64,000 nucleotides of DNA, from positions 5,284,171-5,348,170 of the forward strand of contig BCKC01000002.1 of NCBI GenBank assembly GCA_001600455.1. The letters are read 5' to 3'. Origin of the DNA: Endocalyx cinctus. Lineage: Eukaryota > Ascomycota > Sordariomycetes > Amphisphaeriales > Apiosporaceae. The notes beneath the pieces were generated by a model. That model saw nothing but the letters and a program-made list of their open reading frames with translations. It was not told the DNA's origin and did no database searches. Position 1 is the first letter of the stretch. Each line of letters begins with the position of its first letter. Shown piece by piece: positions 25,611 through 37,480 of the stretch. Position numbers and translations under genes: made by a program.

Positions 25611-26390
25611 ATGGGTGCCACCGCCAAACCTATCATTCTCATCGTCTGTGGCGGTTGGCATGTACCAGAAAGCTACTCAGAGCTCAGCCATCTCCTTAAA
25701 GCCGCCGGGTACGAAGTGCACGTACCGCGGCTTCCGTCCACGCTTCAGCAGGCACCCATTGGCGATTTATGGTCCGACGTGACCATGATCCGAAAATACG
25801 CCGAAGACTTAATCCGGACTGGACGGACGGTCATGGCAATCCTACACTCGTACGGCGGCCACGTCGGGTCCAACGCCTTGCACGGTTTAGGGGTGGAAGC
25901 GCGCGCTTCCGGCGGCCTTCCGGGCGGGATATCTCGCCTCGTCTACATGTCCGGCTACGTCCTCCCCGAGGGCGCCTGTATGATGGACAAGGTGAGAGAG
26001 TTCGGTCACGAGCATTTGGTACCCTTGGCCTTTGACTACGCCCCCGACGGGACTTGCGTCCATAAGCAACCAAAGGATCTCCTCGTTGGCCCGGGTCGGA
26101 GCGAGGTCGACACGGACGCTTTTCTGCGAACCCTCGTTCGCTGGAACGGCAAAGGCATGGACCAAGCCGCGCGATATACTGCCTGGCTCGAGATCCCTGT
26201 TTCGTATATCGCCACTACTGAAGACATGACGGTGCCCATAACCTATCAGGAGAACCTAATCATGGGGATGGAGAAGGCAGGTCGGAAGATTCAGAAGTTC
26301 CAGTTGAAAACTGGGCATTGCCCTCAATTCACTGCCCCAGATGGAGTTGTGGACGCGGTAAATAAGATTGTATCTGGTGAAGAGGCTTGA
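25611..26390 (+). CDS. Alpha/beta hydrolase (AB_hydrolase fold), 259 aa
   Basis: The start is the ATG at 25611 (MGATAKPIILIV); the frame opens earlier only through a TTG. Single exon. The first strand, PIILIVCGGWHVPESY, carries the oxyanion-hole region. The nucleophile elbow is ILHSYGGHVG (Ser near 82, with Leu in place of the first Gly of G-x-S-x-G). The acid is probably Asp in ATTEDMTVP, and the catalytic His is in KTGHCPQF near the end. Length and layout match the small cytosolic fungal hydrolases often annotated as esterase- or salicylate-esterase-like. The substrate cannot be told from sequence. No signal peptide is seen. Third positions are GC-rich, unlike the A/T-rich DNA around it. 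Confidence 0.85.
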   Translation: MGATAKPIILIVCGGWHVPESYSELSHLLKAAGYEVHVPRLPSTLQQAPIGDLWSDVTMIRKYAEDLIRTGRTVMAILHSYGGHVGSNALHGLGVEARASGGLPGGISRLVYMSGYVLPEGACMMDKVREFGHEHLVPLAFDYAPDGTCVHKQPKDLLVGPGRSEVDTDAFLRTLVRWNGKGMDQAARYTAWLEIPVSYIATTEDMTVPITYQENLIMGMEKAGRKIQKFQLKTGHCPQFTAPDGVVDAVNKIVSGEEA

Positions 26391-27740
26391 TATGGGATTG
26401 GATAAGTACTTAGCTGGCAATATCTGCGAGTTGGGAAACGACGAATCAGGGGGTGTTTTTCTTTCTTTCTTTCTTGCGCTCCTGATATCGCGCTAGCTCA
26501 CCAATTTTCGTATTTATCATGCAAACTCTTTATATATTAGGGGGTCAATTCCTAGGTTTAGCTCAACAAAAGGGCTGGATGTCTCATTAGAGGCTGTGCC
26601 TCCAGCCGAGTCATTCTTACTAATATATATTTATTTTCATAGCTATGATATTTTAGATGCCGTGCCTGATAAACTGGTTGAAAGTTCTGACATTTCTTCT
26701 GTTGGCTCTCTTTTCTTTTGTGCTAAGAACCACTCACATCGTTATCATCGCGGCCTTAGGAGACTGCAAGAGCTATCTCTTATATGACAAAGTTGTAACT
26801 TGTTGGTTAATTACGAGTACCGGTGAAGTATTTCGGCCTCAGAAGGATTCTGAAGGAAAACTCTTGCCGATCTAGTCTTGATATCTCCTAATGCAGAGGA
26901 GAAGAGGGATATCATACTCGTCTGATGTCTTGCTGTTTCGTTGTAATTGCGAAGAACGATGTAATTAGCATGTGTATGAATTACTTATTCATCAGAAAGT
27001 TCTTTGTAAGCACTTCAAGTTCTACTTTAATATTGCCTTTTTTTCTTGTTGTTGTTCGTTCCCGTTAAAGGTCAGATAAACGTTACAAGCATATATGAAG
27101 TAAGCTGACATATATTTACTACTCGGGTCTATACGGGTTTCACATTTGCATCCATGGGATCTCGGCAACTCAGGTGATCGAGCATCGAAATCATCAAAAT
27201 ACTCCGATCTGGACATCTTAAAACCTGCAATTAAGCCATGTTTTGACAAGGGTAGACAACCTACCCCGGCGCCATGTAAGGTAGATAATTGGTCTCTGAG
27301 ATGCGATGGTACCATGGCACTCTCGCATGAGACTGCAATTTTAAAATGTCCGTTTCCAAGTTTTCCTTTACCGTGACGTTTTGTTCTCGTCCTGTCACTT
27401 TTCTGGGGGAAAGAAAGGTAAATATCACATCGAAAACAAGAATCAAGATGGCGCCACCCTAAAGATTTATCGGCGAGAAGTGCAAACCTACATTTTTAGT
27501 AACATTACCAAAAAACAAGTGCGTGGAGAGAATTCTTTTGGGGTGGACGTGGTGGTTGCGCTATCCCATAATATCTCAACAGCCTCAAATCTCGGAATGC
27601 GAAAAAGATCTACATCACATTTTGGATCGTCTTTCCTCGCATGTGGACGTACATTTGAGGGATTCGTCAATTCGTAGTCGCGAGTTTGAGAGGTGGAATA
27701 AAAAGCTTCTAGGCATAGGACGACGCTTGCTATTCCGAGG
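26391..27740. other. Intergenic, no gene seen
   Basis: A/T-rich spacer between two genes on the plus strand. A short TTTC run near 26460. A 97-codon minus frame (27022-27315) and overlapping plus frames have no recognisable domain and no splice partners, so they are not called. Confidence 0.55.
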
Positions 27741-29815
27741 ATGCACGTTCTTAGTCTCCTTACTACTGTTTTCGTCGCGCTGACGGCAGAGGTGGCGGCG
27801 AAGTGCGCGGCGAATGATTGTCTACGAGGTGAGTTCTGATCTGAAATGGTCCTAGCGAAGTAGTGGAACGAAATAATTGATAAAAGCCCACCTGAAGCCG
27901 TGCAAAAGGTCGAAACCTCTATTAGGACCGCAGATTGCGAATCGTTCGTGAAAGAAGTCACGATAACTCCGGATACGAGGTAGGCCATTAATGCGTCAGT
28001 AATCTTAAGATCAAAAGCTTATAAACTGACGTTGGAGATAGCACCGTCTTGAGCACAGTAGTGGTGACTATTACTGGGTCCACCACAACAGAAACGACGG
28101 AGCCGTCGAAACGATGGATACAGCGGCATGAAGTCACCGACTTGCCGCAAGCTCGGACCGAAGATGAAAATAGCAGCGGACCAGATTCAACACCAGAGCC
28201 AAAAATCAGTATCCCGGATTATGCTCTAGCCTGTCCCTCCTCTGTAGCGTATGCGTCGGCGTGTTCGTGCTTGGGTATCACGCCAGCCACGATAACAGCA
28301 CCAACGCCGATTGCCACGCACATCACGACCACGAGTCACGTGGTAGCTGCATTAAACAATTCGACTCTCTTCCGAAATTCGACCAGCGCGAAGTTTGGGA
28401 ACTCGACTTCGGCACCTGTAAGCTTGACGGCAAGCACCAAGGTCGCATCAGGGTCTGCTAGTCTACCCAGCTCCAGCCATGATGACAAAAAGGAGACAAG
28501 CACCGTCGGCGACAAGTATCAGCTTAAAAGGCCGACTCCTAACCTGTCGAGCAGTAGCAGCCCCTTTATACCCTTCGCGACCGCTTCGGCGGGCTTCGGC
28601 TCCTCTTTTGGACAGGGAAGCATGCTTGGGTTCAGTAACGCCACGAGCACAATTCCGTTCCTTAATACCACGAGTGCCGCTACTGCCCATTTCTCGAATT
28701 TTACTAGTGATAGTACTAGTATCTCGAGACATTCGGATCCAAGCTCAAGCGGTAGTAGTACCACAACCAGTGTCGCTGGATTTCAGAACGCTACGGTTTC
28801 TGCTTCCGCTCTATTCTTGAACTCTACAACCACCACCCCCAAAGCTACGAATAGCGCAGATCTAAGCTCGTCTTCTAGCGGCAAACCATTCCTTAACACT
28901 ACAAAAATAGAGAGTTCCAATCTGACAGCCACACCTGCACCTTTCCTCAACGCGACGAAAGTCGAAAACACCAATCTGACGGCTACATCCGCGCCATTCC
29001 TCAACACCACGAAAGTCGGGAACGCCAATCTAACAGCTACTATTGCACCGTTCCTTAACGCAACCAAAGCCAGTAACGCGAACTTCACGGTTACGTCTGC
29101 GCCATTCCTGAACTCGACAGCGACAGCGGCCGCGGTGGGCAACTTCTCGCATTTCCAAAACGCGACGTCCTTCGCCGCCCCCCTCAACACCACCCGCGCC
29201 CCCTTCCTCAACGCGACCCGCACCCTCGCGCCCTTCGCCAACAGCACCGGCGTAGCCAACACGACGATGACCTCGACGCCGACGCCGACGTCGATCCCGT
29301 CCTGCGACGACCCCGCCGGCAACACCGACCCTTTCACCGTGCAGGTGTCCCAGCCCGGCGGCATGTTCGACGGGTGGTTTTTACTCCTCAGCGGCGACGC
29401 CATCCTCTTCACGCCTCCGCCCGCGGGGATATCCCGACCCCCGACCCTTTTCTCCGTCACGTCCCCGCCGCCGACGGGAACGGAAGACGGCGGTTACCTC
29501 TGCGCCGTAGACGTCCTGGGAAGCAGGGGGAATACCGTGCTGGCCATCGCGTCGAACCTTACCGACGTGACGGGGAGCGCCGTCTATTTTCTCGATCCGG
29601 AAGTTTTGGAGGATATCGACCAGACCGGGTACGCGCCCCTTTTCTGCGAGGTCGGGTCTGCGACGGGAACCGGGTTGACGTGTAAGGAGGGAAGTAAAGA
29701 GTTTTGGGTTGGTTGTGGTTTGGGGTTGGATATTACGAGCGACGGGGATGGGGTCGCGGTTGTGGACGGATTTAATTGTACGGGGGTTACGCTTGAAGCG
29801 GTTTATCCTTCTTAA
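27741..29815 (+). CDS. Secreted Ser/Thr-rich cell-surface protein with Asn-glycosylation repeats
   Basis: Model: join 27741-27828, 27898-27979, 28042-29815, 647 aa. Donors are GTGAGT and GTAGGC; acceptors are CTGAAG and GATAG. Exon 1 encodes a signal peptide (MHVLSLLTTVFVALTAEVAA). It is followed by a small Cys motif (KCAANDCLRAV ... ADCESF), which is common at the start of fungal surface proteins, and a Thr/Val-rich TVLSTVVVTITGSTTT tract. Residues about 160-470 are Ser/Thr/Asn-rich, with at least four 18-residue repeats of the form PFLNxTKxxxxNLTATxA (from 28886, spacing 54 nt), each with two N-glycosylation sequons. The C-terminal 140 residues form a Gly/Val-rich, probably beta-sheet domain with four Cys. 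No GPI-type hydrophobic tail is seen. Probably a glycosylated wall or extracellular protein; function unknown. Confidence 0.85.
28886..29116 (+). repeat. 54-bp coding tandem repeat (18 aa, four and a partial unit)
   Basis: Units start at 28886, 28940, 28994, 29048 and 29102. Each begins PFLN[TAS]T and ends NLTAT or NFTVT plus two residues. All units differ at several bases, so the array is not very young. Confidence 0.85.
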
Positions 29816-30449
29816 TTATGACCGAAAATAAAGAAAATTTGGGGTGGATATATTGGCACGGGAAGGGATAGGATTGATACACGATATACCCAGGATATTA
29901 TTTTTGGATTTTTCTTACGATACACGATTTTATCTTATATAGTTCACTCAAATATAATAAACTTACTTATACATACTACCTTTTACTACAAACTTGGCCA
30001 GATTGATTCGTCAACCTGAAGCTAGCTAGCTCCGATAAAAATCATCGCTGTTCACAGTCAATTCTAGAAAGGCTATCGTCCTCTCTTACGATTCAGCTAG
30101 CACTCAAGAGTTCATTGGAAAAAGTAAGAATATTTGACTTATTTGAATGGTATTTCGCAAACAGATAAAATCCGCCGCCTTATGTACAGGTCGCTATATT
30201 CCTTTCTAACATCTAATAAAAAAAAAGTTTGATCAGGCATACGACTCACGACATTACCTTCGTGATATGTGTCTGCGGCCGATCTGAACTTGAGTTGTTC
30301 CAGAATCGAGGAATGACATTACGTCAATTAGACGTATGTAGGAGGCTAATTGTTCTCCCGAGCTCTATAAAGCCCCGCTTAAATTCCTGTCATTGCGCTA
30401 CATGAGAGTTCTTTGAAATAGGACAACACTTTCTTGCTTGTCAGGTAAA
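29816..30449. other. Convergent 3' region
   Basis: A/T-rich 3' flanks of the surface-protein gene (+) and the CoA-transferase gene (-). Nothing further seen. Confidence 0.6.
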
Positions 30450-32149
30450 TCATAGCATGGGCTTCAGGTCCTTGGCAACGTGGAACGGAGCCTCGGTCTT
30501 GCTCTTGATCTCGTCGACTGTGACACCATCGGCGATCTCGATGAGGGTCAAGCCGTGGGCGAAGTCAACGTCGAAAACACCCTGTAAATCCTGTTAGTTT
30601 CTTTCCATTTCTTGTTTCAAGGCAGTGTGTAACGTACCAACTCGGTAATGATTCTCGACACGCACGCGCGTCCCGTAAGCGGGAAAGCGCACTGCTTAAC
30701 GATCTTGGGGTTACCCTTCTTGTCGGTGTGTTCCATGGTGACGACGACCTTGGTCTCGGACGGGTTAGACACGAGATCCATAGCACCTCCGAAACCCTTG
30801 ACCTTGCCGGGCAACATCCAGTTGGCCAGGTCTCCGGTGGCGCTGACCTGCATGGCGCCGAGGATGGTGAGGTTGATACGACCGCTGCGGATCATACCGA
30901 AACTCTCCTCGCTACCGAACACGGCGGCTCCGGGCCGGAGCGTGACCGTCTCCTTTCCGGCGTTGATCAGGTCGGCGTCCTCCTCGCCTTGCCGCGGGTA
31001 GGGACCCAAGCCGAGGATACCGTTTTCGGACTGCAGCTGTACCTCGACCTCGGGCCCGACGAAACCCGGAGCCAGCATCGGCATGCCGATACCTAGGTTC
31101 GCGTACATGCCGTTCTTGAACTCCTTAGCGGCCCGACGCACGATGCGCTCCCGCTTCGCGGCCGTGTCGCCCGATCCCAGCGCCTTCTTGGCGTCCGGGT
31201 CGTTCTCGTCCTTGGCCCAGGTGAACTTCTCGATCGATTTCTGGGCCGTGCTCTGGATGACCCTCTTGACGTAGATTCCGGGTAGGTGGACGGACTCCGG
31301 GGGGATCTCGCCGGGCTCGACGATGTGCTCGGCCTCGACGATGGTCATCTTGGCGTTGCGGCCCATCGCGCCGTTGAAGTTGTTCGCCGCCAGCCGGAAC
31401 TGGCAGTTGCCGAGCTTGTCGGCCTTGTACGCCTTCACGAAGGCGTAGTCTCCGTCGATGCTGTTCTCGAGCAGGTACGACTTGCCGTTGAAGACCTTGA
31501 CGTCCTTGGGGTACGAAAAAACGTCGGGAGAACCGTCAGGCTTGTTTTTCAGCGGTAGGTCGCCCGTCTGGACCACGGTGCCGAAGGCGGCCGGCGTGTA
31601 GAAGGCGGGTATGCCTTTTCCGCCGGCGGCGCATCGCTCTGCTAAGGTACCTTGCGGGGTGAGCTCCAGCTCGACCTCGCCCGTCAGGTACATGGATTCA
31701 AACGTCTTGTTCTCGCCGATATAACTCGCGATCATCTTTTTGATTTGCTTCGTCTTCAGCAGCTTTCCCAGCCCCGACGAGTCCGTGCCCGCGTTGTTCG
31801 ACACGGCGGTGATGCCGGTGATCTCGGGCTTCTTTACGACTTCGTTTATTAGGGTGTCTGCTACACCGCACAAACCGAATCCTCCGCAAAGGAGGGTGCT
31901 GTTGGGTTTCATGTCTTTCAGGGCTTCGGCCGCGGACGGGTACACCTTGTTAATCTCGGCTCGGCGGGAGGTAGCCGAGAAGGATCTGGCGAGAATTCGG
32001 GCATGCTACATGTCGAGGGGAATATGATCAATTGATGTTCTTTTTGAATACAATCTTAAAAGGCGAACGCTGCGAATGATTTTACTTACATTAGATCCAT
32101 AGCGAGAATAGGCCCTTAAGGTCCTCATACACATAGCTGTTGAAGGCAT
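30450..32149 (-). CDS. Succinyl-CoA:3-ketoacid CoA transferase (SCOT), mitochondrial
   Basis: Model (minus): exons 32149-32090, 32005-30638, 30581-30450, 519 aa, the usual size for the fused alpha-beta SCOT enzyme. Donors are GTAAGT and GTACGT; acceptors are TGTAG and TACAG. Exon 1 and the start of exon 2 encode a basic, Ser/Arg-rich mitochondrial presequence ([20 protein letters not shown]...[12 protein letters not shown]). The alpha-type half follows ([15 protein letters not shown]) and then the beta-type half, with the motif [12 protein letters not shown] holding the active-site Glu that forms the enzyme-CoA thioester. The enzyme moves CoA between succinyl-CoA and acetoacetate or other short acyl groups; in fungi it is tied to ketone, acetate and propionate use. 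The last exon gives [19 protein letters not shown]. It is divergent from UTP22. Confidence 0.95.
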
Positions 32150-32963
32150 GGTGGAGGGGAAGTTACTTTAGACAAAGAGCTACAAGTATACAAATAAATC
32201 ACGTCTTGAAGTATTAAATACAAACGAGATAAAGGGACAGAAAATGAAATAGTAGATTTTCAATTGAAGCTGCGACGCTTGAGGGTATAAAAATGAAATA
32301 AGAAACAGATAATCACCGCGGAAAGATCACAGAAGCGTATTAATATTATTCCATAGCAAAAGAGAGGTTCCCTTCCTGGCTTCGTCTACACCGGGAAGAT
32401 TATCGGCAATGCCATCATCCACTAAGCTCCAAACCTGAGGGATAGTGGGGGAAGTTAAGAATATTTCGGAAAATGGCGGTAATAAATCATAAATCTGGGG
32501 GTAAGTATTTATGCCGTGGTTGGCTGGGAAAAAAAAAGAAAGTGCCAAATACCTAGGCTAGCTAGGTTAGGTTGGTATACTGTAAGCTAATCTTATAGTG
32601 GTTTAGCATAGGCCATACTAACGCTATAGACTACTATAGCACCTAAAGTATAGTGATACACTAGTGTATATGTAAACTACCTAACCTAGGTAGTGTAGCA
32701 ATGATGTTAAGGGACAGAAGGGGAATGACTGGTGGGGTACTGTACTATGGGGGGAACCCTCTCTTATCCGCATTATCGATAACGATAATAAATTTAAAAA
32801 AAATAATTCTAGCGGGAGGAAAGTTACAATTGTCAACTATCACGACTTTTCATTGACTCTTCAGACTGTGGGAATTTCTAGTATATTGTTATACAATAAA
32901 CCCGTTCTTGTTCAGATTCTTCATTTTTATAAAATACTCTTACATACCCCATATAATATCAAA
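32150..32963. promoter_or_regulatory. Divergent promoter region, SCOT / UTP22
   Basis: About 0.8 kb between two divergent genes, so both promoters should lie here. An inverted-repeat element occupies 32551-32695. No coding sequence is supported. Confidence 0.55.
32551..32695. repeat. MITE-like inverted-repeat element
   Basis: CTAGGTTAGGT at 32562-32572 is perfectly inverted as ACCTAACCTAG at 32679-32689, with weaker pairing further in (GGTATAC against GTATA-type steps). The interior is A/T-rich with several CTATAG palindromes. No target-site duplication is obvious. Confidence 0.45.
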
Positions 32964-35900
32964 ATGGAGGCCAACCCTTCAAAACGCCGAAAGGTTTCTC
33001 ATTCTTCTGGCGCATCTGGAAGTGCCTCCAATGGTGTAGCCGGTGCTTTCGCTCTGGAAACGAGTGAATTATTAGATGACATGAGATTAGATTATGACCA
33101 GAGATTTCCCGGATTAGATGAAACACTCAGAAAATTCAAGTCTACCATCGAATCTATAAAACCTCATGAACCTCGCCCCGTAAGTCATAGATGACGTTTA
33201 ATAACTTGATACGCTCCCACCCATCTTGGGGCAATACTAACTAACACCCCAATCTTAGATCGGAGATGTATGTTCCAGCTTTGAAAAGAAGAAAAATATT
33301 ACCATTCCTTTTCCCAATCCGAAACCCAGCAATGATTCTCCTTACAAGCTTTCTATTGAGCAACCTGCTCAGATTAATGTCGTCGGAAGCTACACCCTCA
33401 GAACTCAGATCAAGACCCAGAAAGCCGTATCCGTCGATATGATAGTCGTTATGCCTAAGTCTCTCTTTCAACCTAAGGATTTTTTCGACTTTCGATATTT
33501 CTATAAGAGAGCTTATTACCTGGCTTATTTCACCGCTGCCCTTCGCAAGTCGTTTGCCTCTGATCTGGACTTTACTTTCGAATTTCATAACGGAAATACC
33601 TTGCTGCCGATATTAGTTGCGAAACCAAAGGAAAACTCAAAGTGTCCGTACAGAATTCACGTCATTCCCGTTGCTCCTACAGCATGTTTCCCTACATCGA
33701 AGCTCTCGGCGAAGAGCAATGCTGTGCGGTTAGGTAGCTTTGAGGACACCAAACCAGCAACCCCATTCTACAACTCCACTCTGAAGGCGGAGGCCCTCTA
33801 CGAGGAATACCTCAAGCTGGTTCATCGCGCTGCCAAGGCCTGCCCTTCTTTCAAGGATTGTTGTATACTTGGCCGAATATATTTACACCAGCGAGGATTT
33901 GGAAGCTCGATCGCTGACGGTGGATTCGGCCACTTTGAATGGGCTGTTCTCGTTGCTCTCCTGCTCCTAGAAGGTGGAGTGAAACCCAAACAGCCTGTGC
34001 TTTCTACCTCGTTCAATGCGATCCAATTGTTCAGAGCTACCTTGAATTACCTCGCATCTTCAAGTCTTGGCGAGAAACCACTGGTCATTGGCCACGTCGA
34101 CGTTGAAATGGAGTCTCTTCTTGAGCCTAACCCGGTCTTATACGATGCTCAGAGAGACATGAACATTTTATACAAAATGACCAAGTCATCTGCTCGTCTC
34201 CTCTCGGAGCAGACTAAATGGTCATTGGCCGCCCACCTTGACGATCCTCTCAAACAATTTGAATCTTTATTTATTGTAAAAGTCAACCAACCTAGGCAAC
34301 TCTTTGATTTACTGGTTGACGCTAAGGTCCCTAAATCGAAAACCGAAGCAGATATGATTGATGGTCGAGGTCGCATCCTTTCGTTCTGTAACAATCTATA
34401 CGGCATACTAACTCAAGCCCTTACGGACCGCGCGCAGCTTATCCACGTCCACGTTCCCCAAACGGAGGCTTGGGTGGTCGAGAAAGCCTCATCTGGCAAG
34501 ACAGACAGCGTTCTCGTCGGAATCATCTGTGACCCCACCAACGTATATCGATCTAGGGATTTTGGCCCCTCCGCGGAGCAGGAGAAAGAGGCTAAGAGCT
34601 TCCGAAAATTTTGGGGTGAGAAGGCTGAGCTCTGGCAATTTCCAGATGGTAACATCGTGGAAAGCCTCAACTGGTCGAGCCACCAAGGCTTCCCCGATAT
34701 TATCGAGCACATTATCCAACACATACTCAAATCACAACTACAAATTAACAGTCAACAACTGCGGTTTTACGAGCAGGAATTCTCCGACATTTTCAAGCTT
34801 CTCCCGACAGATCTTAACGCCTTTGGAACAGCGAGAACTTTCTTCGACAACTTCCAGCGAGACATTCGCGACCTCCAAGATATACCTCTGCAGATCCGGC
34901 AAATCTCACCAATAGACCCACAACTCAGATATTCATCAATAGTACCACCGGGTAGACCTATTAACAAAGGATTTCTGCTTCCCATGAACGTGGTTATTTC
35001 TTTTGAGGCTTCAGGGAAGTGGCCGGAAAACCTGGCTGCTATCCAACAAGCAAAGATTGCGCTGCTTCTCAAGATGGGAAGTTCTTTGGAAGTGGAACAC
35101 ACCGATGTCACAACTAGTCTAGGATTAGAGCAAACAGAAAATGAAACTCATAATCTGGGCTTCTTAGATGTTTTTTACCGTGGTGGGCTGCCTTTACGGT
35201 TAAGGGTCCACAGTGATCTGGAAGAGACCCTCCTCGAACGACAAGCGAAGGACAACACGGTTGAGCAGCATGTCCGCACAGAAGCTGCCGAATTACTCGC
35301 TTCCTTCAAACGAACATATATTTCCCTTCCCTTGCATACCCAGATGATTGCCACTTCTGCCACTCGACTACCAGCTCTGTCGCAATCTATTCGCATCATG
35401 AAGCACTGGTTCAACAGACACATGCTCACACACCACGTAAGGGAGGAACTCATTGAATTATTCGTCCTCAAAGCTTTCACGCAACCGCACCCCTTCAAGA
35501 CACCGACATCCGCCATCACCGGCGCTTTACGAACCCTCCATCTTCTCTCGAAATGGGATTGGCGCGATGAAGCTTTGATCGTGGATCCTTCCGGCTCATT
35601 ATCTCCCGCTCAGCAGAAAGAGATTTCGAGCCGTATGGAAGCGTGGCGAAAACTTGATCCCAACATGAACCGTACCGTCATGTTTGTCGCAACTTCGTAC
35701 GATGTCACGGGAACTGTCTTCACATCCAACGGTCCTTCAAAACTCGTTGCCAACCGCATCACCAGCCTCGCCAGGTCTGCCTGCAAGGCAGCCAAAGAGC
35801 AGGGGCCAGAGCTGGACCTGAAATCGCTGTTCGAGCCCTCCCTGGCTAACTACGACGTGGTGATCCATCTATCGAAGAAGGGGATCGCCAAACTCGCCCA

Positions 35901-36267
35901 AGGGCGTGACAGGGAGTCTCTATCCAAGCGCTCCCGCTTTGAGAATCTCGTCAAGGAGCTAGACGGGCCTGGCGGGAAGAATTCCCGAGCTACGAACTCC
36001 GAGTCTCCGGTCCATGCTCTGGTCAAACGGTTGGACGAGCTTTATAACCCCAACCCGCTCGTCTTCTTTCACGGCGGGGATGAGGGCACGGTCATTGGTG
36101 CCCTATGGAATCCACATCTTCACGAGCGGGGCTTCGCGCCGTCTATGCCCTGCTCCTTACAACCTACCGCTAAGGAGACGGGGAAATACGAGGTTGCGCG
36201 GTCCCCAATCTTGGCGGAAATCGCGAGACTTGGTGGTGATTTGATTGAGAAGATTACTGAGAAGTAA
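32964..36267 (+). CDS. UTP22: Utp22/Nrap, U3 snoRNP (small-subunit processome) protein
   Basis: Model: join 32964-33179 and 33259-36267, 1074 aa. The donor is GTAAGT, the branch site a perfect ACTAAC, and the acceptor CTTAG. The N-terminus has a nuclear-localisation-like KRRKVSHSS. The rest matches the Nrap family: a nucleotidyltransferase-like fold repeated with helical linkers (VGSYTLRTQIKTQKAVSVDM, AALRKSFASDLDFTFEF, GFGHFEWAVLVALLLLEGG) and the C-terminal block LYNPNPLVFFHGGDEGTVIGA. Utp22 binds Rrp7 in the UTP-C/CURI module and is needed for 18S rRNA maturation in the nucleolus; the polymerase-like fold is thought to be inactive. Length is normal for fungi. Confidence 0.95.
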
Positions 36268-36746
36268 AAGGGTGGGTGGTTGGTTAGTGAGAGGAGATTT
36301 AATGGCTATTGTATATATAGTGGATTGAAATGTGAAAGTTTTTTTTTTTTTTTAAACCATCTTGTAATTGTGGATTAATGATTGTGCATGAGTTGATTGA
36401 GTGACTTGCCTGAATGAGATATGAAATAAGGAATAGTTATATCAAGAGTGTGGTGTATAGATCATTGGAGAGGGGAAAAAAATCTTGCTGTGCTAGAGAG
36501 CCGCAAATGTCTATGCAACGGGTGGGCGTCAGTCAATATCCACAATAATAATCCCTGGCTGCCTGAGACATATCCTACCCACCCTTCATGACATATGCAA
36601 TTAATTAATCTATGGGAAGAAAACATGTTAAATAAACATTTTCAAAACGTTTGAGAAAAGCATTAAATTGTCTGCGTATCGTTTCTTTATTATATTTCAA
36701 ACTATTTGAAAAATGATTCGTCAGTTTTGCTAGGTAGGGTTTTATA

Positions 36747-36864
36747 CTCCCATCCCATCCCACGCCAAGCACCCATGCACCCATGGGAGTCTCATGGAGG
36801 GTCTGGAAACCCCACAGGCTCCCTGTGGGGCTCCCACTAGATGGGCAGATGGGGTGGGAGGGGG
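36747..36864. repeat. GC-rich imperfect inverted repeat with perfect hairpin core
   Basis: The core CCCCACAGG (36810-36818) and CCTGTGGGG (36822-36830) form a 9-bp stem with a 3-nt loop. Outside it, CTCCCATCCCATCCCAC-type sequence on the left pairs imperfectly with GATGGGGTGGGAGGG on the right, and CCCATGCACCCATGGGAG adds a nested palindrome. It stands out as a GC island in A/T-rich DNA. Confidence 0.6.
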
Positions 36865-37433
36865 AATAAAAATATTAAAATAAATTAAATACGCAGTTTT
36901 TAATAAAAATAACTTTGACATATAAATTCTAGGTATTTAATGTTAGAAATTGACCACGGATGGATTCTTCAATACCCTAACCTGCAGTAACGACAGCAGT
37001 CTCGCGATTATCTTGGAAGTTCTCTTAGACCCAGTGGACATTTCTAGGCCTGAAGACATGGTGAACTGTAACTGTAAAATGATCAACAACGGCATTGGCC
37101 TAGCGGGTGCTCTGTTGATTCACGCTTCGATTTGACCCACTTTTTGGCCGCTGTGGTCTCGGGTAGCCATAACTCTCACCGTTTTGGTCTCGGTACCGAC
37201 CCAGTCCATCCTAATAGGTCGATTTAAAGGAAGACGTAGCGAGTGATCTGACTTGTTTCGTGTCGAGAATTTACTAAATATACCCGCACCCCTCGCTTTG
37301 GTTATTACCCACCTTGCCACCCCATCCCCGGCATCCTAATTGTGCTGAGTTAGACGACTAAACAAGCTTAGAGTTCAACTCGGCTGCTCGGTAACAGATA
37401 CTCCCAGAGAGTAGCAATAACATATTTGGAAGA

Positions 37434-37480
37434 AACCCTAACCCATTATTTTGCCTTAACCCCAACCCCAACCCTAGCCC
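37434..37480 (+). repeat. Degenerate telomere-like (CCCTAA) tract
   Basis: AACCCTAACCC, then CCTTAACCCCAACCCCAACCCTAG, resembles the C-rich strand of the fungal telomere repeat (TTAGGG) with substitutions. Too short and impure to be a functional end. Confidence 0.4.
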
